This document shows, in pieces, positions 53,574 through 64,000 of a DNA stretch of 64,000 nucleotides. The stretch spans positions 106,038,660-106,102,659 of the forward strand of contig CM019824.1 in the NCBI GenBank assembly GCA_009763385.1. Reading direction: 5' to 3'. The stretch is from Coix lacryma-jobi var. lacryma-jobi (taxonomy: Eukaryota > Streptophyta > Magnoliopsida > Poales > Poaceae). Made by a program: the position numbers and the translations under genes. Each line of letters starts with the position of its first letter. The stretch's first letter is position 1. Below the pieces are notes generated by a model. That model worked only from the letters and a program-made list of their open reading frames with translations, had not been told where the DNA came from and did no database searches.

Positions 53574-56419
53574 TAACCTTTGCTAGTCCCTTAGCAAAGC
53601 TAAATTTAAAAGTGGATCAGGAGTTGCTACAATATCTGTACTTCTAACAAGTACTCATGCATTCAAACAAAAGTTCTCATTTAGATTAGAAAAGATATCA
53701 TATTATTTATCACAGGGCTTAGTACTTTACCTTGAATCTTGAGTAATTGAAAGATAGAACGATCAAATAAAGCACTATGTCTCTTGCTCTTTCACTTCAC
53801 CATTATCCCGGAGTTGTTATGAATTTTCAAAAAGCTTAAAAACATATGTTGTCAAATTAAACAATGGATCTAAAGAGAAAGTCAACCATACCATTGAATC
53901 TAGAAGTGCATGTGTATGAAAAATGGAGGCAGATGCTCTTTTGAATATATCACTCTCTTCTGTCTATTAGAGACACATCGCTATCAGGCTAATTCTACTG
54001 TCGGGCACGTGCCCATTTTTTTCTGATATTCATCATTTTTTTCTTTCTTTTTTTTATTTTTTTCGAGGTTCCGGACACTTGTCCCTTTTTATTTCCTCAG
54101 GATCTATCTTTTTGAGGTTTCGGACACTTGTCCCTTTTTATTTCCTCGGATTTTTTTCTTTTCTCTTTTTTTTCAATAGCCACATGCTTCCAACAAACTT
54201 TTGAGAGGATAGCAATAGATAATCATGAGCATTTATACGGAGGATGGATGAAATGTGTAAGTGATCTCAATTCAATAGTATATGATAACTTCTCACAGGG
54301 CCAACAAAGCTTAATTTAACTCAATGCAATTATTTGTCATATTAATATTGAAAACTCTTCGGAACTCTAGTGTTGTTTTAGAACAAGATAACAGTAGCTC
54401 AGATCATCACATATCATATCTATCAATTACCTAGACTCTGGATCAAGCATTTGCTACCCATATATTTAATTTCATTTCAAGACATCATTAATTTTTTAAA
54501 CTTAAGAGAACTCATGCTTAAAGGCTAGGTACTAGAAAGAAATACAATAGAGCAACCATTCACCATTTCCATTTTAAGAAATTAGGGGGAGAGTTCTTCA
54601 GATTTGACATGTTTATTTATTTAATCTAACACACACTATAACCTATTACTTAAAAATTAAGATAGTAGTAAGACATACCTGAATCATGAAGATAACGGGG
54701 GTGCGTTTCTCCCCAAGCTAATCCCTTTGATCGCATCGAGCCTTCATGTGCCCGAATATTTTTGTTTTCTTTTCTTTTTAAGGGTGGGCCTTCATGTGCT
54801 CACATTTTTTTTATATTTTGAATTTATTTATAAAAAGAAAAACTTAAGAGGATGAAGATACTTACCTGGATACACAGGGATGCTTTCCCCCTAGCTGAAT
54901 GTTGACGAAGTCGTTCGATCTTGCAATGTAGCAGACTGGCAGTGAAAATGTTCTTCCTCTATCAGACCATTGATTAATGTTGATGGTTGTTGAAATAGTG
55001 CTCCAACAGTGGATGGAACATCCACTTGCTCGTCAGCTTTTCTTGGTCATTCAATCCTGTGAAACTCAAATAGACAACAAAACTTATGGAATAGATTAAG
55101 CATTAGTGGTTGGCCACTCAAGCCTTAGTTGTCTAGAGTTTCAGTAAGATCTCTTTCTCAATATATTTTTTTATTATGTAATATTTTTTATGATGCTAGA
55201 GAAAATGCAACAGGATGAATGTATGCAAATTTATTTTTTTGTTTTTATGCAACCACGGTGAATATTTCATTTGGGTTTTTACACACCACATAATTATTCA
55301 CATGGGGCTTTAAGTTTTATGATGCAGTACAAAAAGTAAAATATTTTTATTTTCTTTCTTTTTTATGCAACGCTAATACAGAAAAGTAAATATGCTATGG
55401 AGAGATGATGACGATAACTAAACATGCAAAAACTAATGCAGAAAAGATAAATATGGATAACTACCGATTTTACCTTTCGGCGAGGGTTCAATGTTTTAAG
55501 TCCTCTAAACAGGACTTCTCACCATGTTCATTCTTGAGGTGCATCATTTGATCCCAATATGTAGACCTTGATAACTACACCTCTTGATATGGTGCCACTC
55601 ATGTTCTTTGTTAGCCCAACAATTAGTTGTGGCAGCTGGCAGCATCTTGCTTAGTGTGCATGTTCTTGTAGATCCAGGATCTTCACTCTGTAGAATTTAG
55701 AAGTTGACAAACTCCTCTATGTTTTGCTCAAGAGTGTGTTCTACTCATAAAGACAAGGTAGAGATCAAGTGCATGGGCTCTGTTGGTGGAAAAACACCAA
55801 CAGAACCAAAAGTTTTATTCATTTCTCTCTAACCTTAGACACATTGCACAAGATAAACTTATTGTTTATGTGTTCTATTCAATCATAACATGAGTGATAA
55901 GATCAGAAGATGAGCATGAAAGTAGCATCTTAAAAATATTTAACAGATCATATTACTTAACCCAAGGAAGGATAATCTATGTATAGTGTCGATCTTTTCA
56001 TGATTGTGATATATCATCTTCCAAAGGTTAGATACATAACATTTTAGCTCATTGGTTAAGATAGTGAGATTCAAGAGAGTAAAGCCATGAATAAAGAGTA
56101 AAGAACTGAACATGTCGAGTTGATTAGGTTGGATCAAGTGAGGTACAACTAAAACATCATTGGTTCTTTATTGATGCGCATACCAGAATTAAAGAGAAGC
56201 TTTTAAAGTGATGGTCACTTACCTTGAAATGTTACTTTATCATTAAAGAGTGATTGTGTCAAACCATCTTGTGGAAGCTTCTCTTGTCTAGCTGGTTGTT
56301 GTCCATGAGTGGCTTGTCTTCTCTTGCTTATCTCATAGTGGGCCAGATGTGTCTTGCTCTCAATAGGTTCAGATGATGGAGACTTTGTCAGCTATTCTCT
56401 TAATTTGTAGGTTTAGGTA
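53574..56419 (-). other. K internal noncoding part
   Basis: No coding frame. At 53740-53790 it matches the internal end of L. At 54000-54150 there are three palindromes followed by T-runs: GGGCACGTGCCC, then GGACACTTGTCC twice with TTTTTATTTCCTC. Looser GTGCCC/GTGCTC + T-run copies lie at 54740-54810. AT-rich elsewhere. Confidence 0.55.
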
Positions 56420-57127
56420 CTATCTCTCCATGTCTGAATTCTTGTAGTGCAGTGGCTTCATCCTTCGTGATGTCCCCCTCAATTCCTGGCAGTTGGTTCT
56501 TACTTTGTCGGCTGAGTCAACATCTTCTCTTGGTTTCCTTCGGCTGCTCACAAATGGTGTAGTTGTTGATGAAGCAGCAATCCTTTTGATTGAAGGTCCA
56601 AAAGTGGATGTCTCCAGGTCCGACATAGATGACAACTTTGGTGGTGTTCAAGAATGTTCTTCCAAGAATGAGTAATGGATCATAGTCTTCTTCTTGGATG
56701 GGGCAGCGTCTAGTGGCTTGTACCAATCAACGTGTTGAGTAGGAGGTCAAAGTGTCTTGAAGCTAGGTTTTTCCTTCCTCCCCTTGATCGCGAAACAGAT
56801 CTAGACAACGGAATCGTGTCTCCCCCAAGCTTGCTTGTCCGGTAGGTGGATGCCCAAATTTCTTCAACAACATATTCATGAGTTGAAATTGTAGACCTTG
56901 TTGTTGTTGAAGTTGTTCCACCTCATCCCCCAAACTAGTTCTTGTGTTGCACTGATTAGAAGTGAGGAGAACTTCCACTGCTTGTCTTCATAGAGAACCA
57001 CCAACAAATTTACTTCAGACGACACATATATGTTATAATGTAGTGGTATATCGTCACCTTGATATTTGTTGTTGGTGTCGGTGTTGATGTCTTCGACAAT
57101 GATGAGCGTAGGCATAGATTGTCCCAT
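56420..57127 (-). pseudogene. K gag/protease remnant
   Basis: 56726-56517 reads DYDPLLILGRTFLNTTKVVIY, then GDIHFWTFNQKD. This resembles the LILGRPFL segment of Tat/Athila retropepsins, with Thr for Pro. 56978-56763 (EVEQLQQQQGLQFQLMNMLL) may be the end of gag. Frames are broken between these parts. Nothing downstream resembles RT. The protease motif is fairly convincing, the gag call weak. Confidence 0.45.
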
Positions 57128-58455
57128 ATGGGGTGAGTTGCATCCTGCTCGTCATCAGTGTCTTGGCTTAGGCCTTGGGATGGCTCAAAGCTTGGCTGCC
57201 TTCGACATCACTAGTGACTTGTCTGATGATGAGTTTTGTGTATCCACGGGTTGGGTTTTGGATCTTTAAGTTCACACCATGAACAAGCAAACCTCATCTC
57301 CTACAAAAAGTTAGTGGACACATACCCGAAGGATTGCACTGAATTTGAAACATGGGTTGTTATCCACAACTTATGTGTTATTCATCCATGCTAATGAAAA
57401 TGATGATTTTAGGATTACTTTAGCATAGACTAGCATTTTATGTGTTGGCTGCATTTTAACATGGTTCAAGGCAAAGATACTTGCAGTAGAAGATAAATTG
57501 ATATAAACTTTAATACTCACAGTTCTTTCATCCATGATGAATGAGCTGAGTCTTCATTATGCAGTTCATCGTATGCCTTGCTTCATCTCTGATGTGAATT
57601 CATCTCAGGACTTTCCCAAAATGTATTTAGAGTTCTCTGCATTGGTTAGTCCAACAAAATATCCAATGTCTACACAAGCTAATTTTGGATCAATAATCAA
57701 ACCAAACTTCGTGTCTAATTTCATTAAGGTAGACTATTTAACCTAAGCACCACGCTTAAATTAAAAAACCCTATGAAAGTACCCTAGGGAAGTACCTTCA
57801 AACCAAAATATACTAGCATAAACAATGGTAGCATGAAAGCATAAAACAAATTTATTCAAATAGAGATGACAAAGTATGATCACAGTGAGCAGATTTTTTT
57901 TAATATATTTTTTAGATGCAGATGACATGAATGCGGACAAAGGAACTAAACATTTTGTGGTTTTGATATGAGAAAACATAAACTAAATGGAGTGGATGAA
58001 TGATTAAGAGTAAACATGAAGTGGAATGCAAGAAATTAAAAAGATAACTACTCATAAAGTTTAAAGTCCATGAGCAAGACTGTCTCACTTTATCATACTT
58101 ACCATGACTCACAACTGGGATTTGTGAGTGGCGCAGCGTAAATATCCGTCACATGGGATGGGAGTTGAATTCTTGTGACGACGACCTTTTCTCCAATCTA
58201 CACATGGTTAGAATAATATATATGTATACACAAACCTGTGAGATGGCAGGGTTCCAGGATTAATGATGGATCTTGAATGTTCACGCACCCTGGGTTCTTC
58301 AGTCTTGTGGAAGTTTGCCATAAGGTCGAAATGACATCTGGTGTCCTGTCTATTCCACACTCAACAAAACAAGGGTTAATCCTACTAAAGCTAGTGGTAC
58401 ACTAAATTAGCAGATATCAAGATCATTATCAAAATCTTTACACCAATTGCTTCCC
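57128..58455 (-). other. K leader and 5' internal part
   Basis: No convincing frame. A sequence CATGGTAAGTATG near 58100 on the minus strand looks like a splice donor. 57740-57530 has a broken frame (KFGLIIDPKLACVDIGYFVG) that I cannot place. Confidence 0.35.
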
Positions 58456-58472
58456 CGGCAACGGCGCCAAAA
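58456..58472 (-). other. K primer-binding site
   Basis: Minus-strand TGGCGCCGTTGCCGGGG, five bases after the 5' LTR end GTCAACA. A type I associate with Dasheng/Tat/Athila elements of grasses. Confidence 0.8.
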
Positions 58473-58477
58473 ATGCT

Positions 58478-59951
58478 TGTTGACGTTTGTTAACGCAAAT
58501 AGAATATGAAAGATTCCGCAAGCGCACAGAACATCATTGTAGCATTTTACCGGGAGTATTCCAGGATCGTTATTTATATTTTACCACAGGGAAGCTAGGG
58601 TCAAAAATCTGATAATTCACTATCATGCATCTACTAACTCAGAGTACTAATTAGACTAAAGTAGGAGTAATTGATATATGATATATATAATAAGGAAAGC
58701 ACATCAAAGAGAATTTAATGATAAATGTGTAGATAACTATAGTGGGAGGACAACGGGAAAGATCAAGGTTCCTATGCACTTCTCTATTACTTGGGTTCTA
58801 AGGTAACAAGGATGAAAAGATATAGCAGTTATAAATATTGGCACTTTGGAGCAACAGTACCTTTCTGACTCTCGAAAAAGACTGGGAAGAAGGTAGTCAG
58901 GGGAAGGCTGCCAAAAGCTCTACGAATACATCAATCCAAACGTGGTGGACTACGAAGGCCTAACAGAGCTGTCACCCCTGGGGCTACCACAACTATTCCG
59001 TGGGATTGAGCGCAACCTTAGGTAACCTATAGACTAAACACCATGTCTAATCTATCGATTACTACTCTAATTATGGCCTATAACTAGGGCACTCAATACG
59101 AGCAAAGATCCCATGCCAAGATATAACAACTATACTAATCATATATGAAAGGCATAAAGTAATTAGAGAAGATAAATATATTAAAGTATAAGTCTTACAA
59201 AGAAAAGATACAAAGGCATACCAAAACTCTAAAGACTCCTCCAGAACCAGAGCGCAGCTCCGCTCTCCCTAACTCCCGACTAAAGCTAAGCTATTACATT
59301 GGAAAATCTAAACCTAATTCTCTAGGGAGGAGAGGTTGTCCTTCGAGGGATGCCTCTACAAAGACTCCCAGATGATGATGATGATGTTCTCTCAGGGGGG
59401 TCCTGGGTTTATTATATAGGGGCTCCTGGCCTCCCCTCCACCTTGGGCAAGCGATGTGGTACTAAATCCTTTGCCATATGCACATGGGCCTTAATGGACC
59501 AAAACACGTTGGAGAGGTCGGTTGGAGTGCGTCACGCGAAGGGGGCGAGTTTGGGCCCAATAGCTGACTGACCGGCCCAGGAGGGAGACCGACCGGTCTA
59601 CCTCTATGGCATGTGGGCCCCGCCTTCCGTGGGTCGCCTTCTCATGTCTTCTGGAATGTTCTAGAATCTTCCAAGTCGTATCCATCGAGGACTCTCGCTC
59701 CGGGACTCCAAATATAGCAAATCATATGTCCATTTCGATAGTCTCGATGAGGTCTTCGCAATGGTGTGCTCTGTTTCATCACTTGAGATACTTTTATATG
59801 GTAAAAACATGTATGTCCTACAAAACAAGTGAGAGCACCAAAACTCGTGGAACTTGTTAGTTTCAAACCCTACAACTATGCTTTGTGATTCATTTAGTGT
59901 CATTTTATGCAATAATTGATGGTTAATTATGAGCATTAGTGAGTGTCAACA
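58478..59951 (-). repeat. 5' LTR of K
   Basis: Same length as 52086-53559. Plus strand begins TGTTGACGTTTG and ends GTGTCAACA. Confidence 0.92.
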
Positions 59952-59956
59952 CTCCG

Positions 59957-61221
59957 CAAAGCTATCGCGCTCATCAGTGAGACGATCGACAAGAGAGGAA
60001 TTTGATACCTCAGAGGCGTTGCCGTCGTCGTCGTCGCTGTTGGCATCATCGGCGTCCTTCGCCTGGCACTTGGAGTCCTCTTCGTCCAGGGCCATGGTGC
60101 ACATGCCCTCGGAGGAGTTGCCGAAGAAGCAGTGTCCGTTGAAACGATCTTCAGTCTTGTGCTTGGACCCATCGTCTCTGGAGTCGCTGTCGGAGGACTT
60201 GTCGGTGTCGCCCTTGCCGGCGAAGAGCACGCGCCGACCGGCGTCGAAAGCCCTCTCCAAGTCCTCTCAGCGAAAGCTATCCTTGTTCTTCTTCTCGGTC
60301 TTGTACTCCAGCTTGCCCTTGCGCCTGAAGTTGCAATTCTTGCCGAAAGACTTCTTGTTGTTCTTGGGACAATTCGCCATGAAGTGGTCTAGATCACCAC
60401 ACTTGTAGCAGCCCTCGCGTGCGCCACCACGCCGGCGATTCAGGCGGTTGTTGTGAAACCGCGAGAACCGGGTGATGGCGAGGGCGAGCTCGTCGTCTCC
60501 AAGCGCCTCCAACTGCTCCTCCATGACTGTATGCAAAGAAGACAAAGCAACAAGAGGAGGTGAAGCATTAGCAGAGACAGTCGATCCACCCGTGCCTGAG
60601 ACCAAAGCCATGGAATGTGAAGATGGGTTCTTCAGCTTGGCCTGAGTCAGGTGATCGATCTCGGTGGACTTGAGCTTGCTGAACAGCTCATCCACGGTGA
60701 GGGTGTCATAAGATGGAGACTCAATGATAGTCGACACCTTCACCTCCCATACCCTCCGATCCAGAGCATATAGTAACTTGAGTGCCCTCTCATGAACGTC
60801 ATAGGGTAGGTTAGCCCGATTGGCACGCATCTTGTTCACAATCGTTTGGAAACGAGCGAACAAGGCGTCAATCGTCTCTCCCTCCAACTGAACAAAGTTC
60901 TCGTACTCGCGCTTGTACGTCTCGAAGAGTCTGGTCTTGACATGGGCTGTCCCCTCGTGATAGCTTTGAAGCTTCACCCAGATCTCTCATGCCGTCTCAA
61001 GCTCAGAGACACGTTCGAACTCAGGAAGGGAGATGCTGGCCAAAAGAGCATTACGAGCCTTGGAGTTGGCCTCGTGTTGGTCAATTTGGATCTGACCCAC
61101 ACGAGCCGCAAGGACTACGTACTCAGCATTCTTGCATATCTCCCAGACAGAAGATCCGATGCTGTTGAGGTAAGCACGCATCCGAATCTTCCAATAGGAG
61201 TAGTTTGTTCCCTCGTTCCAT
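59957..61221 (-). pseudogene. Sire2 gag, N-terminal part, broken
   Basis: One frame with breaks. The start ATG (61219-61221) is out of frame because a short deletion joins it to NEGTNYSYWKIRMRAYL; Sire3 has MDRGVGKPPFFDGTNYAYWK. TGA at 60987-60989 replaces an Arg (TA-R-EIW, Sire3 AAREIW), so CGA to TGA. Next: GETIDALFARFQTIVNKMRA, ALGDDELALAITRFSRFHNN, a zinc knuckle CYKCGDLDHFMANC, and basic NNKKSFGKNCNFRRKGK. A TGA at 60267-60269 precedes EDLERAFDAGRR. An acidic stretch SDSDSRDDG…SDDDDGNASEV runs to DSFAE at 59957, where K is inserted. Confidence 0.88.
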
Positions 61222-61267
61222 GTCGCCCTTAGGATCCGAAACTGATTAAGGTAGAGAAGATCCTTAA

Positions 61268-61283
61268 CTGGCTCTGAAACCAA
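61268..61283 (-). other. Sire2 primer-binding site
   Basis: Minus-strand TTGGTTTCAGAGCCAG after the LTR end GGTCCTTCA; initiator Met tRNA type. Confidence 0.8.
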
Positions 61284-61284
61284 T

Positions 61285-63342
61285 TGAAGGACCGAATTGG
61301 TGACCAGAGGGGGGGGGGTGAATGGGAGCCTCAAATTTCTTCTCGATAAATGATGGCCCTTGTCCCAGAGAATCACCCCAAAAGTGAAGACACGAAACAA
61401 CCGGAGAGTTCACGACCTACGAGTAGGTGGATACCCTAGGACATGTCCTAGTGGTACAACGGAACCCCCGGAGAAACACCAAAACCAACTGCCAAACCCA
61501 CGGAGCAAAACAGCAAAGTCTGCAGACTCGCGGACTGTCCGGGGTCAGAGTCCCAGACTGTCCGCCGTTGAATCCTGGACTGTCCGTGACTAAGTGTCGG
61601 ACTGTCCCCTGGACAAAACGCAGAAACCAAATAGTGCTGCAAGTCTGCTGGACAGGTCCCGGACTGTCCGCGGGTTTGTACCGCGGACTGTCCGCCGTTC
61701 ACTCGATAGTGAACAGTCAGGGGTTCGCGCCTGACTGACCTGGCCGAGACCCGATGCGCGGACTGTCCGCCGTCAGGGGCGCGGACTGTCCGCCAACACC
61801 CAGAAAGCACAAACCTGCTCGGGTTCAAAGCCAAATCCAAATCAATCTCAACCAAATCAAAAGAGACTTCGATCAAACTCCTCCCAGGTGTTCCTCAATG
61901 TGATAGGGTGCTCATCCTAAGAAACCATCACACCAAACCAAGTCAATCAAGAGAGATTCGTGAATCACCGTAAAAGGGGGAAAAAGGAAGAACGAACGTG
62001 AAATCAACCTGATCTATGGATTCGTGAGGTTAGGAGAGAATTCCTTTGGTACAAAGAAGGGGCTCACGATCAAGAACAAATTGATTCAAGTGGAATCAAA
62101 AATCATCTCATGGAGAGGGAGAACGAGGCAAATCTCCGGGAGATGAAAAAACAAAACGTGAAGAACACAAAGCGTAAGACACGATTCGATTCGATTCCAG
62201 CCAAAATTCCTCCACACGAGGAGACAACAAGAATAGGGTCTCGTTTCCTCAAAACATCCAAATACACAGAGGTATGATTCCCGTCTCTGCGGATCGCTTG
62301 CAGCGAGGTATGATTAGAACCTAAGCGAGGGCTAGAGAGAGAGTGCTCAGGAACAAATGACTTCTAGGATAGGGAGAGAGGAGGGGTGCCTCTCTTATTT
62401 ATAGCCTAATACAATAATCCCCTTTCTACCCCTAGATACAAGAGCAAAGCGGCCAACCCTAGGGGTATCCCGGTCCAACTCTGCTGATAGTTGATCTGAC
62501 GGCCACGCGCCTTCCTCACCTTTAGCTTCGCCTCGACGCAAGCCTCAGGATGCCGCCACGTGCCGCCCAGTTGACCGTCGCGCCTTCCTCGTGGATAGCC
62601 TCGCCTCTGCGCCAGCCTCTCCACACCGCCATGCGTCAACTGTCCTTTTTGCGGACCTCCCCCCGGTTTTGAGGCCGAAACCGGGAAACCTGGGCCTTCC
62701 CCCGGTTCTGAAACCGGGAAACCTATCCTCCGGCTAAGTTTTCTGGCCCAAACTCAGAAACCCGCGCGCCCAGGTTTTGAGGCCCAAACCTGGAAACTGT
62801 CCACGCCGAGTTTTGAGGCCCAAACTCGGAAACCGGCCACCCCGAGTTTTGAGGCCCAAACTCGGAAACCGTCAATGATAGCTTTTTGAGGCTCAGCTAC
62901 CGAACCCGTGCTGTAGACGGGATGTGGTTCGCACACCCCGAGTTCCAGCACCGATGCCGGAGCATGTCTAGCCTCCACGCCGGGCACAGTGCATTCGCCA
63001 TCCTTCTCGGCCTCCCGCCAAGTGTCACGACGCCATCACCTTCCTCCCAAATCGGCTGATGCACCACACATCCCAATGTACTCTTGCTTGTCGACGCCAC
63101 GTGCCAGCTACCACAGCTGGTCCTCAGGTCTCCCGGTCTGTCGGTCCAAGCTCCACGTCCGCCCTTCACCGCTCCCGGTTCGTCGGCACGACACGTCCCT
63201 AGTTGACCTTCACCTCACCTTCCACCACTGCCCGAGCTCCGCACCTGCACATCAACACAGCCAAGAGACATGTTGCCCGTTGATCGATCACTCATCACTC
63301 AGGAAGGGAACCACAAGGGCACATATCAACCTTGTGTTCGCA
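61285..63342 (-). repeat. Sire2 5' LTR
   Basis: 2058 bp, complete. CGGACTGTCCG array at 61530-61800, minus-strand TATA box CTATAAATAAGAG near 62393-62405, hairpin array at 62660-62870. U3 ends in GTGTTCGCA followed by the target copy AGTAT. Confidence 0.92.
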
Positions 63343-63347
63343 AGTAT

Positions 63348-64000
63348 CAACAAATACCTTTGACCGGAGCTCAACAAGGACTCGTTTTCAGCTCTACCAA
63401 GGAGAGTAACATTGTCCATTGGCCAATACAGCCAGCTCCGGCTAGGCTGGTTGGCACAATCTACCAGCAACTCCCATACCAATACGGACATCAGCTCCCC
63501 TTTGAGGAACATGAGACCTCAACAGAGCTAAACTCCAGTGCCTCTACTCTAGAGTCGACTATACCAAGATCAACAAACCAAGGCTTCACTCGCGAAGTAT
63601 TCATGGCAGGACATCAATCATCTCTACGACCTCCAACACCTCCGGATGTCCTTCGCGATGATGAAACCTTGAGCATGATATCCGACAACGACCTAGAAGG
63701 ACCCGACGAAACCGAGTCCTCAAAGGCAGAGAGGATAAGGAGGAATCATGCAAAAGACGCTCGCAGAAGGCGAGCAAATCATCAAAAGGAAGCCACAGAG
63801 CGCTACAATGTACGACTTGAGCAATACAATACTCGGAGGCGCCTGGAAGAAGACGCGGAGCGTCAACCTCGTTCTCAACGTCACCAGGAGGGACAATCCT
63901 AGGATGATCACAATCGCCGACGAGATGATTGCTCTCACAACCTTGAGCCCGAATTTATGAGGGTTGTTGGCCACAGAGTTTACCAGACACCCTACCAGAA
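63348..64000 (+). pseudogene. G gag, continuation after Sire2
   Basis: QQIPLTGAQQGLVFSSTKES continues KFKEY of 15376 in frame. A middle part with SLRPPTPPDVLRDDETLSM is followed by a highly charged helix (SKAERIRRNHAKDARRRRAN, EDAERQPRSQ). TAG at 63900-63902 interrupts. The same frame goes on DDHNRRRDDC…EPEFMRVVGHRVY to the window edge. The charged linker before capsid is what I expect in Tat-type gag. Start and end of the protein are elsewhere. Confidence 0.7.

Larger units (their letters stand above)
52086..59951 (-). mobile_element. K: Dasheng-like non-autonomous LTR element in Sire2 gag
   Basis: LTRs 52086-53559 and 58478-59951, both 1474 bp. CTCCG lies on both outer sides (52081-52085 and 59952-59956). 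Minus-strand order: 5' LTR, GGCGCCGTTGCC primer site, ~4.9 kb internal, polypurine tract, 3' LTR. The internal part has only gag/protease-like scraps and no RT, RNase H or integrase, so movement would need another element's proteins. By hand I count about 43 LTR differences (near 3%), mostly transitions. Confidence 0.9.
15377..63342 (-). mobile_element. Sire2: Sirevirus (Ty1/copia) host element with three nested insertions
   Basis: The borders TGAAGGACC… at 15377 and …GTGTTCGCA at 63342 are flanked by AGTAT on both sides (15372-15376 and 63343-63347). Own segments: 3' LTR 15377-16336 and 31536-32461; 3' untranslated region and pol 32462-36994; pol start and gag 50485-52080; gag start, primer site and 5' LTR 59957-63342. 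The insertions H, Sire3 and K account for the rest. Removing them leaves roughly 11 kb, a normal Sirevirus size. Confidence 0.93.

Noticed and set aside
52086..59951. Segmental duplication of 52086-53559 and 58478-59951
   Set aside because: They are the two LTRs of K: TG…CA ends, primer site and polypurine tract on the inner sides, and CTCCG target duplication outside.
63270..63347. N-terminus of the 63270-63902 frame
   Set aside because: These bases are Sire2 LTR and target duplication; the true upstream part of this gag ends at 15376.

Overview
The window is intergenic DNA of a large plant genome, almost certainly a panicoid (maize/sorghum-type) grass. Nearly every base belongs to an LTR retrotransposon, and I see no host gene, rRNA, tRNA or CRISPR array. 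The grass assignment is an inference from the mix of families: Sirevirus-type Ty1/copia elements with ~2 kb LTRs rich in CGGACTGTCCG palindromes, a Tekay/Del-type chromovirus with 4.3 kb LTRs, a Tat-lineage Ty3/gypsy element, and Dasheng-like non-autonomous elements with a GGCGCCGTTGC primer site.

Left block, 1-14579. The 3' part of a Tat element T (pol, two antisense genes with introns, 3' LTR ending at 8007) sits inside the gag of a minus-strand Sirevirus, Sire1 (LTR 8658-10725). Sire1 sits inside a plus-strand Dasheng-like element L (3' LTR 11118-12980). About 470 unassigned bases follow, then two Sirevirus LTR pieces in opposite orientation, F1 and F2.

Right block, 14580-64000. A Ty3/gypsy element G (LTR, primer site, start of gag) is split at 15376 by Sirevirus Sire2, which spans 15377-63342 with target duplication AGTAT; G resumes at 63348. 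Sire2 carries three insertions, each with an exact 5-bp target duplication: chromovirus H in its 3' LTR (16337-31535, CTCGT), Sirevirus Sire3 in its pol (36995-50479, CTTAC), and Dasheng-like element K in its gag (52086-59951, CTCCG). Sire3 is itself interrupted in gag by a solo LTR, S (45438-47323, GCTGC). The order of events is therefore readable: F1, F2, G, Sire2, then H, Sire3 and K, with S after Sire3.

All coding regions are relics or near-relics with stops and frameshifts. Several stops, checked against the sister copy, look like C-to-T decay of methylated cytosines. The most striking item is an extra reading frame upstream of gag in chromovirus H. Its first 17 residues closely copy the histone H3 tail, and the same element encodes a chromodomain at the end of its integrase. 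Other notable items are the spliced antisense plant-mobile-domain gene in T, co-varying hairpin arrays in Sirevirus LTRs, CxxC repeats in Sirevirus Gag, a TGATG gag/pol overlap, and LTRs that have absorbed their own primer-binding site.
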